Assembly (NCBI GenBank): GCA_009760855.2
Contig: WPIO01000023.1
Span: forward strand, 2,339,001-2,403,000
Direction of reading: 5' to 3'
Source of the DNA: Cristatella mucedo
Lineage: Eukaryota > Bryozoa > Phylactolaemata > Cristatellidae
Length of the DNA stretch: 64,000 bases
The translations under genes and the position numbers were made by a program. A model generated the notes under the pieces. That model ran no database searches, was not told where the DNA came from, and saw nothing but the letters and a program-made list of their open reading frames with translations. Below, in pieces: positions 12,701 to 23,145 of the stretch (within the stretch, counting starts at the first letter, position 1; every line of letters begins with the position of its first letter).

Positions 12701-15700
12701 TTTTACACATGCCACGATCACTCTAACCCTCTGAATCACTTCTAGCTTGTTTGGTGTAGTGCTGTGAAGCAGTATTTGTGCTAGCTGCACATGCCCAGCT
12801 GCCGGAGCTCATAATCGCCCTTGGTCGAGTCATTAACATAGTGCTTGATTCTGACAGCAAGCACACATTTGCTGTAGAAGTGTTTCTTTGTGGAGGCTTA
12901 AGCCACCAGCAGCACTTTGACGATATGTGGAACTTTGATCTCAAAACAATGCAGTGGACTAAGATGTGGACACGTCTCCCAAGTCCCGTTTATTTTCATA
13001 GTGCAGCACTGTCGTCGGTGAGTATGGTCACTCTTCCCCCCACCGTCTGCCTTAGAATTGTAACTAGAACTTGACGAGCCAACGGCTTTGTCAGGATACA
13101 GACTGGAATCGAATGTTAATTGGCGATTAATAAGAAATTCCGAGCTGGGAGAGCGTTGTTCGTGCTGCTGGCATTAGTGAATGGTCTGTCTGGGTCTCGA
13201 GCAGAACGAACCCTTCATCGATGGGCATTCCTCATTGCTGCCACGAACCATATTTGCACGCTGACCCTGTGCCTGTCAACCTCTAACCATGTTTTGCTTG
13301 TTGTCATTGAGCATGCTACCACTAACCATTTGATCATGCTTCCTTTGCAGCAGATGTATAGCGCCTAGAAAGAGATTGAGTTCTCTGAGGGGGCTGTGCA
13401 AATGTATTATTATTATTATTATTATGCGGCATCACAGGCATCTTTCCGAATTGTAACTTGGTGGGGCTTGGTGGTGATAACTTGGTGCTGGTGGCTGCTA
13501 AGTAAATTAGAAATTCCTGCACCGTGATATTACTTTTTCCTGGGCCTTGGCTTTTAAAGTGGTACAGTTAAGATACGTGTAGTGCTACTTCGACGTTGGC
13601 CATTTTATTGGAATACGACACAGGACCGTCTTCTCAGTTGTTCTGTATTTTCCAATTTGTTCTTCACTTGCAACCACCTTTTAAATGCCATGCATGCATG
13701 CATTCAGTCGTTGAGAGCTGTCGAGCAATGCTGCAGCAGACTGCTCACATGGGAGCTCTTCCCACCTTTCTGGACCTGCATAAATTGAGCAGCGGATACG
13801 ATCACTGGCCACCGACTGTGGCACCCTGCTGCAGTTAAAATACCGTCATGCATTTGCATTAGTAACAATAATAACACTAATAATACATTTGCACAGCACC
13901 CTTAGAGGACTTAATCTCTTTCTAGGCACTTTACATATGCCGTAAAGAAAGCATGATCAAATGATTGGCGGTAGCGTGCATAATGTCAACAATTATGACA
14001 TGGTTAGAGGTGACATGCACAGTGTCAACATGTAAAATAGCACTCAGACACTAAACAGGGATTCGGCTTAATTGCTCAAGTTGTCATTTTTTCCAGCATC
14101 TGTGAAGTGCTTGTAAAGATAATTGGCTCCCTTAAAGTGCTACACTTGTGTTATTACTAATGTAATAATAATTAAAGCCAATGCCTGAAGCCCATGTTGA
14201 GAGCATTGGAACGATAATCTCGTTAGCTAGTTATTATAGTCTACTGGACTAAAGATTTAGTGGCCGTAGTATCGCGAAAGAGATTGTGTTCTCTCAGGAC
14301 GCTTTATCAAGTGTCGGTGTTATTCTTATTATTATTATCGCCCCTCAAAATCTTTTGGCTCCTAATCCGACGACGCTCGGTCATTCGCTATTTTAGAATT
14401 TAAAGACGTGGCATCTTAAGCGATCTGTGTTGGAAACAGGTCATGATAAAGACAGGAAAGCTGTTGATACTTTTTACCATTGTTGCCATGTGATGTGAAA
14501 AATTCTCATTTACCTTAGCGAGTTCAAGCGATGCAAGTGATAAATAAAAACAAAACCCTCAGCTGACAAATGGCATTATTAAGGTATTAGTGTGTGTCCG
14601 AAATATCTGCCGATGGCATCGCGTGAAAGCTGTCGAAGCAATTCGCATTTTTTGTGTGCACCTAAGTACTTTTAGCGCTGCCTCAATATGAACCAGTCAG
14701 TGCTGTCCTTGGCAGCTTTCTGTTAGATTGTCTTTTTACAATGGAGAGGCCCGTATGAGATGATTCCATTGCCTTGCAATTTAACAACAACAACAATAAT
14801 AATAAGTATTTTGTATGGCGTCCTAAGAGAGCTTAATCTGTATTCGGGTCCATTGGTTGGTGATAATACACAATTTCAGTCTGCAATAACACAGACACGG
14901 GCAATTCATACGGATCAAATGCTGTAAGGTACCCGAGGTGTACTTCAGCTTTTTTTTCAGTGTCAAGTCATGGGATGTCGCGACTTTAGTCGAGCGTGAA
15001 TTCTAGGCTTTAGGGGCTATTTTGAAGTCGGTTAGAGGCACAGCTTAACTACTTGTCACTAAAGCTGGTGATACGATGCAGAACCTGATTTGGTTGTATT
15101 TCGGATAGATAGGCCGGAGCAAGATAATGAAGAGTTCTACAAGTGACGGAACCGTGAAATCGATGCGGTGCGACATGCAAGTCACTGATGCGCAGACCAG
15201 CTTCGCTGTGGTATCATTTAATAGCAGGCTCAAATTTTTGCAGTATAATGCATCTGGAAGTTGACAGAGCAGTTGTCCGGCTGACATGGCAGTCTAGTAA
15301 AAGGTGACTTTTGAAGAGGACACTCGGGTTGAGTATAGTTTCTACAGAAGATATGCTGACCAAGCCTATTTTGAGGGCAGAACTTTTCGGTTTCTGAGTA
15401 ACACTAGGTTTGCTCATATCTAGTTTGGTGTTGATTCCCTCTTTTCTGGATAATATAATCTCCCTCTGGCCGATGTCATTGCGAAACGCAATCTTGGCTT
15501 TCATTTCTTCCACGATGACACCAAACTCGACATATACTTTGACGAATCCAAGCCTTCTCATCTGACTCAGCTCAATTTTCTTGTAGCCTGCATCGACTTT
15601 TACATTTGGATGGTCACTTGTTTCGTGAATCTCAAGGCTGATAAGACCAACCCAGTAGTTATAGGCAAACCCGGTGTCACCCGAAAGTTGGAATGCCTGT

Positions 15701-17130
15701 TTAGTCTATTTCGTCTGCTGGTGGTTGCCTTCACTCTGCCAGTGTGAAGACTGTACTGGATTGATGTATTGTACTGCTGGCAGCTTGAGGGGGTGAGTGG
15801 GTAGGCGGTACAAGTTGGGATACTGAGGGACAGGACGATAGAGAATTTTTGACCCCACATTGCGCTAGCAGGCGTTCCTCATTGCTGCCACGAAACATAT
15901 TTGCACGCTGACCCTGTGCCCGTCAACCTCTAACCATGTTTTTCTTGTTGTCATTGAGCATGCTACCACTAACCATTTGATCATGCTTCCTTTGCAGCAG
16001 ATGTATAGCGCCTAGAAAGAGATTGAGTTCTCTGAGGGGGCTGTGCAAATGTATTATTATTATTATTATTTTATCTTTAAGGGGTATGTTTTGCTGGTGG
16101 TTCCTAAAGAGCGTTTGTCACCATCCAGCTATTTGCTCACGGTGTGCAGACACATTTTGTGTTCCAGGTCCTTGCTCTGCTGTGGACAGCTTTAATTCTT
16201 TATTGTACTAACCTGTAATTACCTTGGCCTTATTTACGGGCGAGATGCACTATGCCTACCTGGTGCCTGGTGCTCATCCCCTGCAGCAAAGACAAGTCAG
16301 ACGCATAATTCATACTGAATTAGGGCAGTCCAGAAAGTGAATAGCAAAGAAATAGTTGCAGGGAAGTCTTTGTAAGGATGAAGGGAAGTATCAAGTTTGC
16401 TGAAAGACTGCTTCAGCTTAGCAGTGGCAAGCGTTTTATGTACGAGTTAGAAGTTTAGCTTGTAGTCTCTGTTTGAACCTGAGCCCACAGTAGCTCCTTT
16501 CTTAGAGGGGACGAGTGGCCGTTTTTGTCGAATTTCAATACCAACTTAGCGGCCATATTTAGGACTAAATGCAGAGGCATAAGGCATTATGAGTCAGCCT
16601 CACCAAAACATTGCATTATGTACCAAAACACTATAGTAGTTCAGCCTTAAGAAAATCGCTGAACAAATGAGATCTTTACTTTAAGTCGTACAGTACGTAG
16701 TCCATAGTCTTGCTGGTGTGGGACTGTTTCCGACTACTAGCAGTGGAAGACTTTTATCAAATAACGAAAGTGTGAGCTGAATACAGCCAAGTCATGCCCC
16801 TGGGCAATGATCCTGCTTGCCTTCACGACCTACCCAAACATGCTTTTTGCAATCGTCTTAACGACATACCAAGCTGATTGCTGCAATTCTTTCTTGCAGA
16901 ACGGATGCATGTACTTGTTTGGAGGAGTGCTTACCATTGATCACCAGGTGCGCTCAGATGCACTCCACTGTATCTGGCTAACGATTCCAAAGCTGTCGGA
17001 GCTTGCATGGTACGTCGTGTCTGCAGGACTGAAGGGGACTGCGTCAAAGGAAAATCTGCTGCGAGCAGGTGTCCCTCCTCACTTTGCCAGCAGGCATTGC
17101 TATGACAATCAAGTGACTGGACGTTCCTAA
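701..17130 (+). CDS. KLHDC10: Kelch domain-containing protein 10, 3' eight exons (5' end outside window)
   Basis: Exons: 701-785, 4818-4972, 5537-5688, 5798-5882, 10384-10450, 11870-11917, 12878-13017 and 16900-17130 (TAA). All have AG/GT borders and matching phases and give 320 residues. Diagnostic Kelch pieces in order are LLVFGGTG, YIYGGTTGFVYS, YRHEIASDGEKLYIFGGG, CHSCV, VFLCGG, PVYFH, and GCMYLFGG followed by a C-terminal LSELAW helix. Each lines up with the matching repeat of vertebrate KLHDC10 in the same order. In that family the beta-propeller is the substrate receptor of a CUL2-Elongin BC ubiquitin ligase that reads C-terminal degrons, and the C-terminal helical part carries the cullin/Elongin contact. 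The N-terminal region and first Kelch blade should lie left of base 1. One intron (5689-5797) is only 109 bp; the others hold LINE copies. The 11870-11917 exon is tiny (48 bp) and easily missed. Exon borders come from motif and phase logic, not transcripts. Confidence 0.9.
807..1034. repeat. Two-copy tandem duplication, 114-bp unit
   Basis: A unit holding TGAGGCCGGTTGTATGCAGC begins again exactly 114 bp later (811 and 925) and the copies differ at only a few bases. It starts about 20 bp after the 785 splice donor, inside the intron. Confidence 0.85.
3626..3718 (+). mobile_element. LINE-A 3' tail fragment
   Basis: Only the last ~90 bp of LINE-A: the hairpin AAAGCGCC ... GGCGCTTT around AGAAAGAGATTAAGTTCTCT, then (ATT)n. 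This is a severely 5'-truncated copy. Confidence 0.75.
3850..4130 (-). mobile_element. LINE-B 3' end, antisense
   Basis: Matches the 3' non-coding end of the longer LINE-B at 8039-9090: (ACATT)-type end, GAGTTACAG block, GCGCACTC-like block and CGTTGCGTAG-like block. It lies antisense to the Kelch gene. Confidence 0.65.
5098..5222 (+). mobile_element. LINE-A 3' tail with an internal duplication
   Basis: The tail hairpin and (ATT)n are clear. The segment around AAAGTGCAAAGAAAGAGATG appears partly duplicated just before the normal tail. Confidence 0.7.
5918..6080 (+). mobile_element. SINE-A (tRNA-derived)
   Basis: It has an A-box-like TGGCACACTAGG and a perfect B box GGTTCGAATCC, then the family body (GTGGTGGGCGATCC, ATAGCCGTAAAGGCTCTTCT, GCTATACAAAAGAGGCT). 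It lies in a Kelch intron just after the 5882 donor. Confidence 0.85.
6840..9208 (+). mobile_element. LINE-A (CR1/L2-like) copy interrupted by a nested LINE-B
   Basis: Reverse transcriptase pieces: DTIDHQVFLEHLSSRLGI, then GVPKGSVLGPVLF and FHFYVDDTQLYR (YVDD in place of the usual YADD). FLKLNDDKT and an AFSSFAPKAWNS block follow further on. The frame is broken. A (TATC)n run at 7085-7140 sits between the GVPKGS and YVDD blocks. The 3' part stops near 8038 and resumes near 9100, ending in the tail hairpin and (ATT)n at about 9208. The gap is filled by an antisense LINE-B. Confidence 0.8.
8039..9090 (-). mobile_element. LINE-B (CR1/L2-like) copy nested in LINE-A
   Basis: On the minus strand: AARLVCKSHRFEHVSSLLKE, LGWLPVDQRIKSKVLML, then a GDRSFSS...RLWNSIP block. 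These are the conserved C-terminal blocks of CR1/L2 ORF2. A 3' non-coding region of about 280 bp follows and ends near 8039. Copies of that 3' region recur at 3850, 20050 and 55015. The ORF has stops. Confidence 0.75.
10076..10190. repeat. Short imperfect minisatellite
   Basis: Tandem GTGGCTGTGAG-type units pass into two copies of TAGTAAGTGGTTTTAACGGC. It is intronic, with no other feature seen. Confidence 0.6.
12641..12720. repeat. Two-copy tandem repeat, 42-bp unit
   Basis: TTGCATCAGGCAGTAATGTT at 12641 recurs at 12683 with one change. It lies about 160 bp before the Kelch exon at 12878. Confidence 0.75.
13225..13425 (+). mobile_element. LINE-A 3' end
   Basis: About 200 bp of LINE-A 3' region ending in the hairpin and (ATT)n. 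It is nearly identical to the copy at 15870-16072, which suggests both are young or that one is a duplicate. Confidence 0.75.
13868..14060 (-). mobile_element. LINE-A 3' end, antisense
   Basis: Reverse complement of the tail hairpin (GGACTTAATCTCTTTCTAGG block) preceded by AT-rich DNA, then more of the LINE-A 3' region. Confidence 0.65.
14270..14338 (+). mobile_element. LINE-A tail fragment
   Basis: AAAGAGATTGTGTTCTCT, then ACGCTTTATCAAGTG and (ATT)n. Tail only. Confidence 0.55.
14785..15720 (-). mobile_element. LINE-A copy with 5' inversion
   Basis: The minus strand from about 15440 to 14785 reads as LINE-A from a KPSVTQK-like block through SISSVETILNPSV to the 3' tail. From 15450 to 15700 the preceding part of the same ORF (ADVI..., FHF...DDT, DKTNPVVIGKPGVTRK) lies on the plus strand. 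Head segment inverted against the 3' segment, with a small overlap at the KPGVT/KPSVT motif, is the twin-priming pattern. Confidence 0.7.
15870..16072 (+). mobile_element. LINE-A 3' end
   Basis: Near-copy of 13225-13425 including the GGGGGCTGTGCAAATG variant of the tail, then (ATT)n. Confidence 0.75.
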
Positions 17131-17382
17131 ATCGCAGAGACACCGGGTTCTACTTTAATGATGACATGTTCATGGAACTATGCGTATACACTTTGTGCTA
17201 CCCTTCTCAACAGTTTTGAGACTGCTTCTTTTCCCTCTGGACTTCCTTCTTCCTTCCTTCTGGCTGCCTTCTAATGCAACCAATAGCACCAACAGCCACT
17301 GATGCAGTTTGCTCTGCAACTTTACTCGATTATCACAACAATTTTCAGCGCCAATATTTCTCTCATAGAGAAAAGATGGTCA

Positions 17383-17388
17383 AATAAA
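17383..17388 (+). promoter_or_regulatory. Likely polyadenylation signal of the Kelch gene
   Basis: A canonical AATAAA lies about 250 bp after the KLHDC10-type stop codon and before the next LINE copy. The position suits a short 3' UTR. Confidence 0.5.
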
Positions 17389-17514
17389 GACAGGTTGATT
17401 TATCTGGTTGCGCTGTGTCTGTTTTGCTGGTTATAGAGTTGACTTACGTGCACCTCACACTTTCCTCCACAGGCATACTTTCATGAGGCAAGGCACCACA
17501 CTGGGTGTGCTTTA

Positions 17515-18060
17515 ATAATATTTATTACATTGCATACCGCTCTAGGAGAACTAAGAATTTTTTAAGGCATTAAATATGCTGAAAATAAAGCATGTCAATA
17601 GTTTAGTAACAGCATGGACGGTGTCAGGTCTTTTTAAATGTCAAGTCAAGGAATATCGTGACTTTAGTCGTTGGTGAGTTCCAAGCTTAGCGAGCATACT
17701 GAACTTATGGCTTGTGATGTCATATTTGCGGTAATGCGATGCCTGATTAGGAAATATATTCGGATAGGCAGGCTGGAGCAAGTGAATGAAGAGACCTAAA
17801 AGTGAGTGACAAAACCTTCAAGTCGATGAGTGAGAAGTGGTGTAATGTGGTGGTTTTGATATTAACGTCATACAAGCCTTGCTACAGAGTTTAGCACCAA
17901 CCGTAGGCATCTTATTGTGCAGGCAGGAAGACCTGTGACTAGTGAGGTACACATGTCGAGACAGAATGTCACATACGTGGACCACCATGATTGCGGTATT
18001 CTTATCTAAGCAGGCCCTAATTTTTGCCAAGTTACGTGATTGAAAGTAGGCATTACTTAC
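17515..18060 (-). mobile_element. LINE-A 3' half, antisense
   Basis: The minus strand holds the tail near 17515-17580 and decayed ORF2 C-terminal blocks upstream (a RACLDKNTA-like block). It follows the Kelch 3' UTR. Confidence 0.55.
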
Positions 18061-18084
18061 TTACCTGTGTAGCTTCTGTTGTCA

Positions 18085-19207
18085 TCTTGTGTTGGCCAGC
18101 TTCGGTGTTCTGCCTGCTTCTGCACACATGCTGTTGGGAGAGCATTAATCTGCAAGCTATTTCTCGGTGGGAGTGAATGTGTGGCCCATATCAAGATGCT
18201 GCTGGAGTACTACCACGTCGGGGATGACTTTGTTAGCTGGCTGCTCAATTCGGAGCGGAGGCTCAGCGAGAAAGGCTTCGATCCAGCACATCGTGGCACA
18301 CGTATATATACGTATTCCTGGCAGGCAGTGCATTCACGCTCACTTCGAGTCTTCCAGAGGCGGTGCAGGAGGACTACGCCCAGCTGCGTGCATTGCTTGT
18401 GAAGGTGTTGGCAAGCCCGAAGGTGAGGAGAGACTTCGGCGGTCGGACTTGCAGCAGAGTGCCAGAAAAGCTCAGGCGATGGTCGAAGGTGCAGGCCGGT
18501 AGAGCGCGATTGTTGCATGCTGATTGGGTAAACGCTGGTCGGACTGAGAGGGCAGACAGGAGCGACTGGAAGCGGCTGCAGCGATCACCGATGGTGTGCC
18601 GGGCGACAGAGGTTTGCCAGGCTGCCGCCATGTGGCAGGAGGCAACGGCTCTCCAAGCAATGACGATTGGCCAGGCGGCGATGTTGTGCCGCGAGGCAAC
18701 GGTCAGCTGTGGGGCTTAGGCATCCTGCAGCAACGCAGCAGTGGTATGCATCGAGCCGGTGGGCTTCGTCGAGCCGGTGGGCAGCAACTCGCAGGTGGGC
18801 TACGATGGGGACAGGCTACCAAGAAGATGGTGGCTGCTGCCTCGAGACCGCAGCAGGTGAGAGAGGCTGTAGCGTCGTCCGAAGAACCGTCAGTGCCAGC
18901 ACTAACGGCAGAGCCCGCACTGGAGGCAGAGCCAGCACTGGAGGTAGTGGAGAACGCCAGAGAAACGCCCGCAGCAGCGCATACTGGTGCTGTGGAGACA
19001 GGCGATGTGGAAATATGTCAAGGTTGGCGATGCTTAAAAGCTGGTGACATACATAGCCAGCTCGTGCTGTTACCCGCCTCTTCTGTGCGGCCGTTACCTA
19101 ACCTCGGGCTAGATGGGCAACCAGCCAAGGTCGGGACGATCATGTCAAGTTTTTTCGTTGTGTGTATGATGCTGATCTTTGAGATCAAGGGGGATGTGGT
19201 TGTTTTT

Positions 19208-19252
<45 letters not shown>

Positions 19253-19602
19253 TAATTGCTGGGCGCGCCAGCACTCGGCTAGTGCAGGCCGACCGGTAGC
19301 TTCCTCCACTAACCCAGGGTCGAACAGCTGGTGGATGTGGCCTAGGGCTAGCCAGTGTCCAGCTGTGGTCTGGCCGCTGTGGTTTATCTCCAGGCCGGCT
19401 TTGTCCTCCCGACAACTCACGGGATGAGTTGTGGCTGGAAGGGAGTGAGGGCAGTGGGAAAGCCAGCCTAGGAGAGAAGTTGCATTTGGGGAGCACTGCA
19501 GTCGCCTAGAAAAATACACGTCGTTGTAAGCCATCTTCGGTGTTCTACCTGCTTCTGCATACATATTGTTGGGAGAGCATTAATCTACATCTTGTGGGAG
19601 GT
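18085..19602. repeat. Direct-repeat pair flanking a 1.35-kb GC-rich segment
   Basis: About 75 bp around TTCGGTGTTCTGCCTGCTTC and TTGGGAGAGCATTAATCT occurs at about 18090-18165 and, with several changes, at 19527-19600. The DNA between is GC-rich with broken coding-like stretches. One reads VGDDFVSWLLNSERRLSEKG and another EAVQEDYAQLRALLVKVLAS. These resemble helical spectrin-type repeats only loosely. It could be a decayed gene copy or an unclassified insertion. No function is claimed. Confidence 0.35.
19210..19246. repeat. (TG)n microsatellite
   Basis: About 18 TG units within the GC-rich segment above. Confidence 0.95.
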
Positions 19603-20050
19603 AATTTTGGAACAGGAAACCCGTTTTCGTGCATATGCCCCACAGATGTGCTCGAAGAGCTCATTTTGAGGGTAAGGCTATCCAATTCCTCAGTAACACC
19701 AGGTGCACCCATGCATATGCTATGAGTTGGTTTTCTCATTCAATTTGAGAAAGTTTGCTGCCATCAAAGCGCAGACGTCAGCAATAAATACTATATAAAA
19801 AGAACTTAAAAACGCACATATTTATGATAGCCTTTAGTGGGTCCCTGTGATTCGTCCTTTTATGTACTTATGCATGCTGCCACTAACCACACTTGCATGC
19901 TGACCCTGTACACGTCACCCCTAACCATGTTATTCATGTTGTTTATCAAGCATGATACCACTCACCATTCGATCGTGTTTTCTTTGCAGCAAATTTAAAG
20001 CGCCTAGAAAGAGATTGAATTCTCTGAGGGCGCTTTAACAATGCATTAAT
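19602..20050 (+). mobile_element. LINE-A copy with 5' inversion
   Basis: 19790-20045 is sense LINE-A 3' end with tail hairpin. 19602-19790 is antisense and reads GAPGVTEELDSLTLKM on the minus strand, matching the GKPRVIQKLQRLTLKSG block at 60750. About 540 bp of the element is missing at the junction. Confidence 0.65.
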
Positions 20051-20660
20051 GTAATGTAATGTATCTCGGCCTGTAACTCCACAAAGTCGTAAAGACCGTG
20101 TGGATGTTACGCAGGAGAGTTTTGTATAGCGCACTCACAGCCTAAGCGGCCTTCAGTACGCATTCGGTAGCCAACAGACTTCGTCTCACGCAACAAAAAG
20201 AAAGTGGGAAGCATAGCAGAGCCAGGAGAGCAGCCGAGGTGCAGTGAGCAGCATAGAAGTAGCAGCTCAGGACCGCCGAAAAGGATGTGCCACAGTCGGC
20301 AGTATAAGAATAGTTGTCTATTGTTATACTGCTCGGGTGAGTTCGATGTCCTAGAAGGCAGGGCGATATCTAGGTACATGTATAACTGTCATCTGCATAG
20401 AAAATGATAGAACAAAGTCTAGATTGAGCTTGGTGATTACACTGGCAAGGGGAATAATCTAAATAGTGAAAGTAAGTGGACATAGCACAGATCCCTGAGG
20501 TACCCCATATTTTAAGGTTTCCAGATAACTGTTGGGGTGTTGATGTCAATTCTCTGAAATTTTCTACTGAGATAGGATCTTAACTAGTGAATATTGCCAG
20601 AGATGCCCATGCGAGATGATAAGTGCTCAAGAAGGGCCTATTGATCGATGCTATCAAACA
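20050..20660 (-). mobile_element. LINE-B 3' end plus reverse transcriptase piece, antisense
   Basis: It starts with (TAATG)n and the LINE-B 3' region. Further right the minus strand gives a decayed reverse transcriptase region (FDSIDQ-like, then FQRIDIN). It sits directly after the LINE-A tail at 20045, probably inserted into it. Confidence 0.6.
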
Positions 20661-20959
20661 CCTCAGCTAGATCTTTCGAGCATTGCTTATAACTGCTGTC
20701 ATCCGTTCATTAAGGCAGTGTTATGTTTCTACGTGCGTCTGTCTTTTCCTGAAATGCAAACATGAAGCAAAGAGAGAACAGAAAGATAGCACAGCTGTGG
20801 CCATTTTAGTATGAACAAGCATTACCATGACAAACCACAGCACCATTTGGCAGTCAGATTTCGGGCCAAGATATACTTTTAACTGGCTATCTTAAGTCGG
20901 CTAACGTCTGGGTCCCAGTGTCTGGTCAGGAAAATGAGCTCTAAGGTATGCTATATAAT

Positions 20960-21225
20960 GTGCAAACCACAAAGGGTGAGGAGAGTCAATAGTTAAAAGT
21001 AGTAGCTTCGTGGATACCTCTTGCATGTTACTCAATAAAATTTCATTGCATATTATAGTATTTGGTGAAGATGTCACAGATGTGCTTGCCGAGCCCAATT
21101 TGAGGGTAAGGCTTTCCGATTGCAATCTACCACTAACCACATGGTCATAACTCCTGTATAGCATACGCAAACTGCCTAGAAAGAGATTGAGTTCTCTGAG
21201 GGCACTATATCAAATGTATTATTTT
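20960..21225 (+). mobile_element. LINE-A fragment with 5' inversion
   Basis: The tail at 21125-21222 is sense. The adjoining 20960-21125 is antisense and reads SLTLKLGSASTSVTS on the minus strand, a conserved LINE-A block. Confidence 0.55.
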
Positions 21226-21444
21226 TAACCGGTCACGTGCTAGCTAGCATGCCTTGGCTGTTGAGCTATCTACATTTTTGCTGTTCCAGCAATTACGGCA
21301 GAACGAAGCAGTACAGGTACACAAGTTGAACGTTTGTGTTAAACACAGTTAGCTATCATGCTATGGCTGTTTTTCTTACCACAATCAATATAATTAGCCA
21401 AATGAAATTATATCTAGCTTTGGTTTAATTTGCTAACAACCATG

Positions 21445-21471
21445 ATATATATATATATATATATATATATG
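21445..21471. repeat. (TA)n microsatellite
   Basis: Uninterrupted TA run of about 13 units. Confidence 0.9.
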
Positions 21472-21708
21472 GTCTATAATCTTTAGTTGTACAGGTAGTA
21501 GCTCGGTCCTAAACAAGTCCGAACTCGCTAGCGTAGGCCTAAGCTCCAAGACGACCTTGCAGAAAGCAAGGCAAGAGAAGCATTCCAAGCATTCATGGTA
21601 ATGTATACCATTAAGCTTCCACGCAGCCCCTACGAAGATTGGTGACATCGCCTTCGCATTTAAGTTGCATAAGAAACACAATATGGTCTAACCTCCAGAA
21701 GAGGAAGA

Positions 21709-21731
21709 CACACACACACACACACACACAA
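21709..21731. repeat. (AC)n microsatellite
   Basis: About 11 AC units. Confidence 0.9.
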
Positions 21732-21820
21732 CACGTGCCAGTGTGGTTTCCATATATTAAGGCAGTCATGGCAACGTGACGAAAAAAGTGCACGACGTAC
21801 ACTAGAAAAAAAAGAAAAGA

Positions 21821-21960
21821 ATATTCATTTATATAGCGCCCCAAGAGAACTTAATCTTTATTCAGGCGCTTCACATATGCCTCGGGGCTCGAGCCCACGA
21901 CCTCAGTCAGACCTTAGTCGGGGCGAGCACCTTAACCGCTAGACCAAACCAGCTCGGCGA
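21821..21960 (-). mobile_element. SINE-B (tRNA-derived head, LINE-A-like tail)
   Basis: On the minus strand: a tRNA-like head with GGTCTAGCGGTTAAGGTGCT (A box) and GGGCTCGAGCCC (B-box region). GAAGCGCCTGAATAAAGATT and AAGTTCTCTTGGGGCGCTAT then form a LINE-A-like tail hairpin. Confidence 0.75.
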
Positions 21961-22593
21961 CACAAGCACGTAAACAATTGAGCATGCTTCACTTATTTTT
22001 CCGTTACATTAGCACCTATTGCACAGACGACAGAGAGAAAGGACAGAGAGAAAGGATAATGAATTGCGAATCGCAACTTCGTCTGGACCGCTTCGCACCA
22101 GTTCAGACGAACCTGGTAGGCTCGTAGGCATCAGCTCATAGGGGGAGGGCGGCTGCAGCTATACAACGCGACCTGCCTGTATATCGCATAAGCTCTCTGT
22201 ATGGGCACCTACACACACTCTAGGTAAGCACAACAATACCTCTCTACTGTGGTCTAATAAATGGTTTACTGAAAATTCAATAGCGAGAGCATGGCACGAT
22301 ACAAAGATCTGGATAAAGTCTGTATAGACAAAGCTCTATTACATCGACAACACTCTTCAACGCAGTACATCAAGCATAGTTATATTACAGGAAATCCACA
22401 GTAGCTTAGCCTCTGGATTCTTTCACCAATGGTGATTTGGATAGCCATATGACTGCAAGTTCTTCACACGGGCAGGTCGAAATATGAAGAAAAGGTCACT
22501 TGGCGATAGCGGCAGGCCGATCTATGCACGAAACCAGCAAGATGGACATTAAATGGAGCATGAGAAGCAGCGGAGGAAAGTGTAATAACCAGT

Positions 22594-23145
22594 TCACTCC
22601 AATAAGTCAAAATCGTCACGCTCCTCGTTATAATCCAAAACCTTTTGCTTGATAGCAGATGATTCAGTCCACGTAACATGGTCCTCCATGCTACGCGTAA
22701 CGAGAAAAGCTGGGTCAGTCACAACGTCTGTACCAACTCTGACATGTCCCTGTTCAATAAGAGTGACAGCAGTTTTCAAGTTCTCCGACATATGACTTCG
22801 TACCATTACCACAGGGAGTCTCCTCCGGCAGAACGAAGTAGCACATACCTTGTCCGCCAGCTCTAAGCTCTTTTGTGTAGGTATAAGGCCCATAGCGTGA
22901 AGTTTCTCCAGTAGCTGGGCCGAAGCCTTTAACCGAAAGGGATCGTCGACTTCTAGCTCTTTTATTGTTCTCGCCAGGTGTCGAACTAAGCGAGATATCT
23001 TGTTATACTTGGTGTAGTCCTCGCGTTTTTGGACGTAATATTTCTTCATCACCTTTAGTTCATGAAGATTATTGTCGATTTCCCATGAAATGAAGTCGAC
23101 TTTCTTGAGCAACTTCTGCTCGTGAAACTTGAGCTTGCGAACCAT
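22594..23145 (-). CDS. IMP3: U3 small nucleolar ribonucleoprotein IMP3
   Basis: An intronless reading frame of 183 residues plus stop, almost exactly the length of human IMP3 (184). It starts [18 protein letters not shown] and ends [12 protein letters not shown], both near-identical to the human protein. The middle holds the ribosomal S4-type RNA-binding region (SFCRRRLP, then EQGHVRVG and [18 protein letters not shown]). IMP3 joins MPP10 and IMP4 in the small-subunit processome and promotes U3 snoRNA pairing to pre-18S rRNA in the nucleolus. The frame stays open eight codons upstream, but the start at 23145 is chosen because [10 protein letters not shown] is the universal family N terminus. 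It is divergent from SLX9 across 539 bp. Lack of introns is common for this gene, and nothing suggests a retrocopy. Confidence 0.97.
   Translation of the reverse strand: MVRKLKFHEQKLLKKVDFISWEIDNNLHELKVMKKYYVQKREDYTKYNKISRLVRHLARTIKELEVDDPFRLKASAQLLEKLHAMGLIPTQKSLELADKVCATSFCRRRLPVVMVRSHMSENLKTAVTLIEQGHVRVGTDVVTDPAFLVTRSMEDHVTWTESSAIKQKVLDYNEERDDFDLLE

Noticed and set aside
19210-19246. CRISPR-like or satellite array
   Set aside because: Simple dinucleotide repeat without spacers.
18374-19564. Several overlapping frames of 100-220 residues
   Set aside because: GC-rich DNA gives long chance frames on both strands here. No single frame carries a recognisable domain from start to end.
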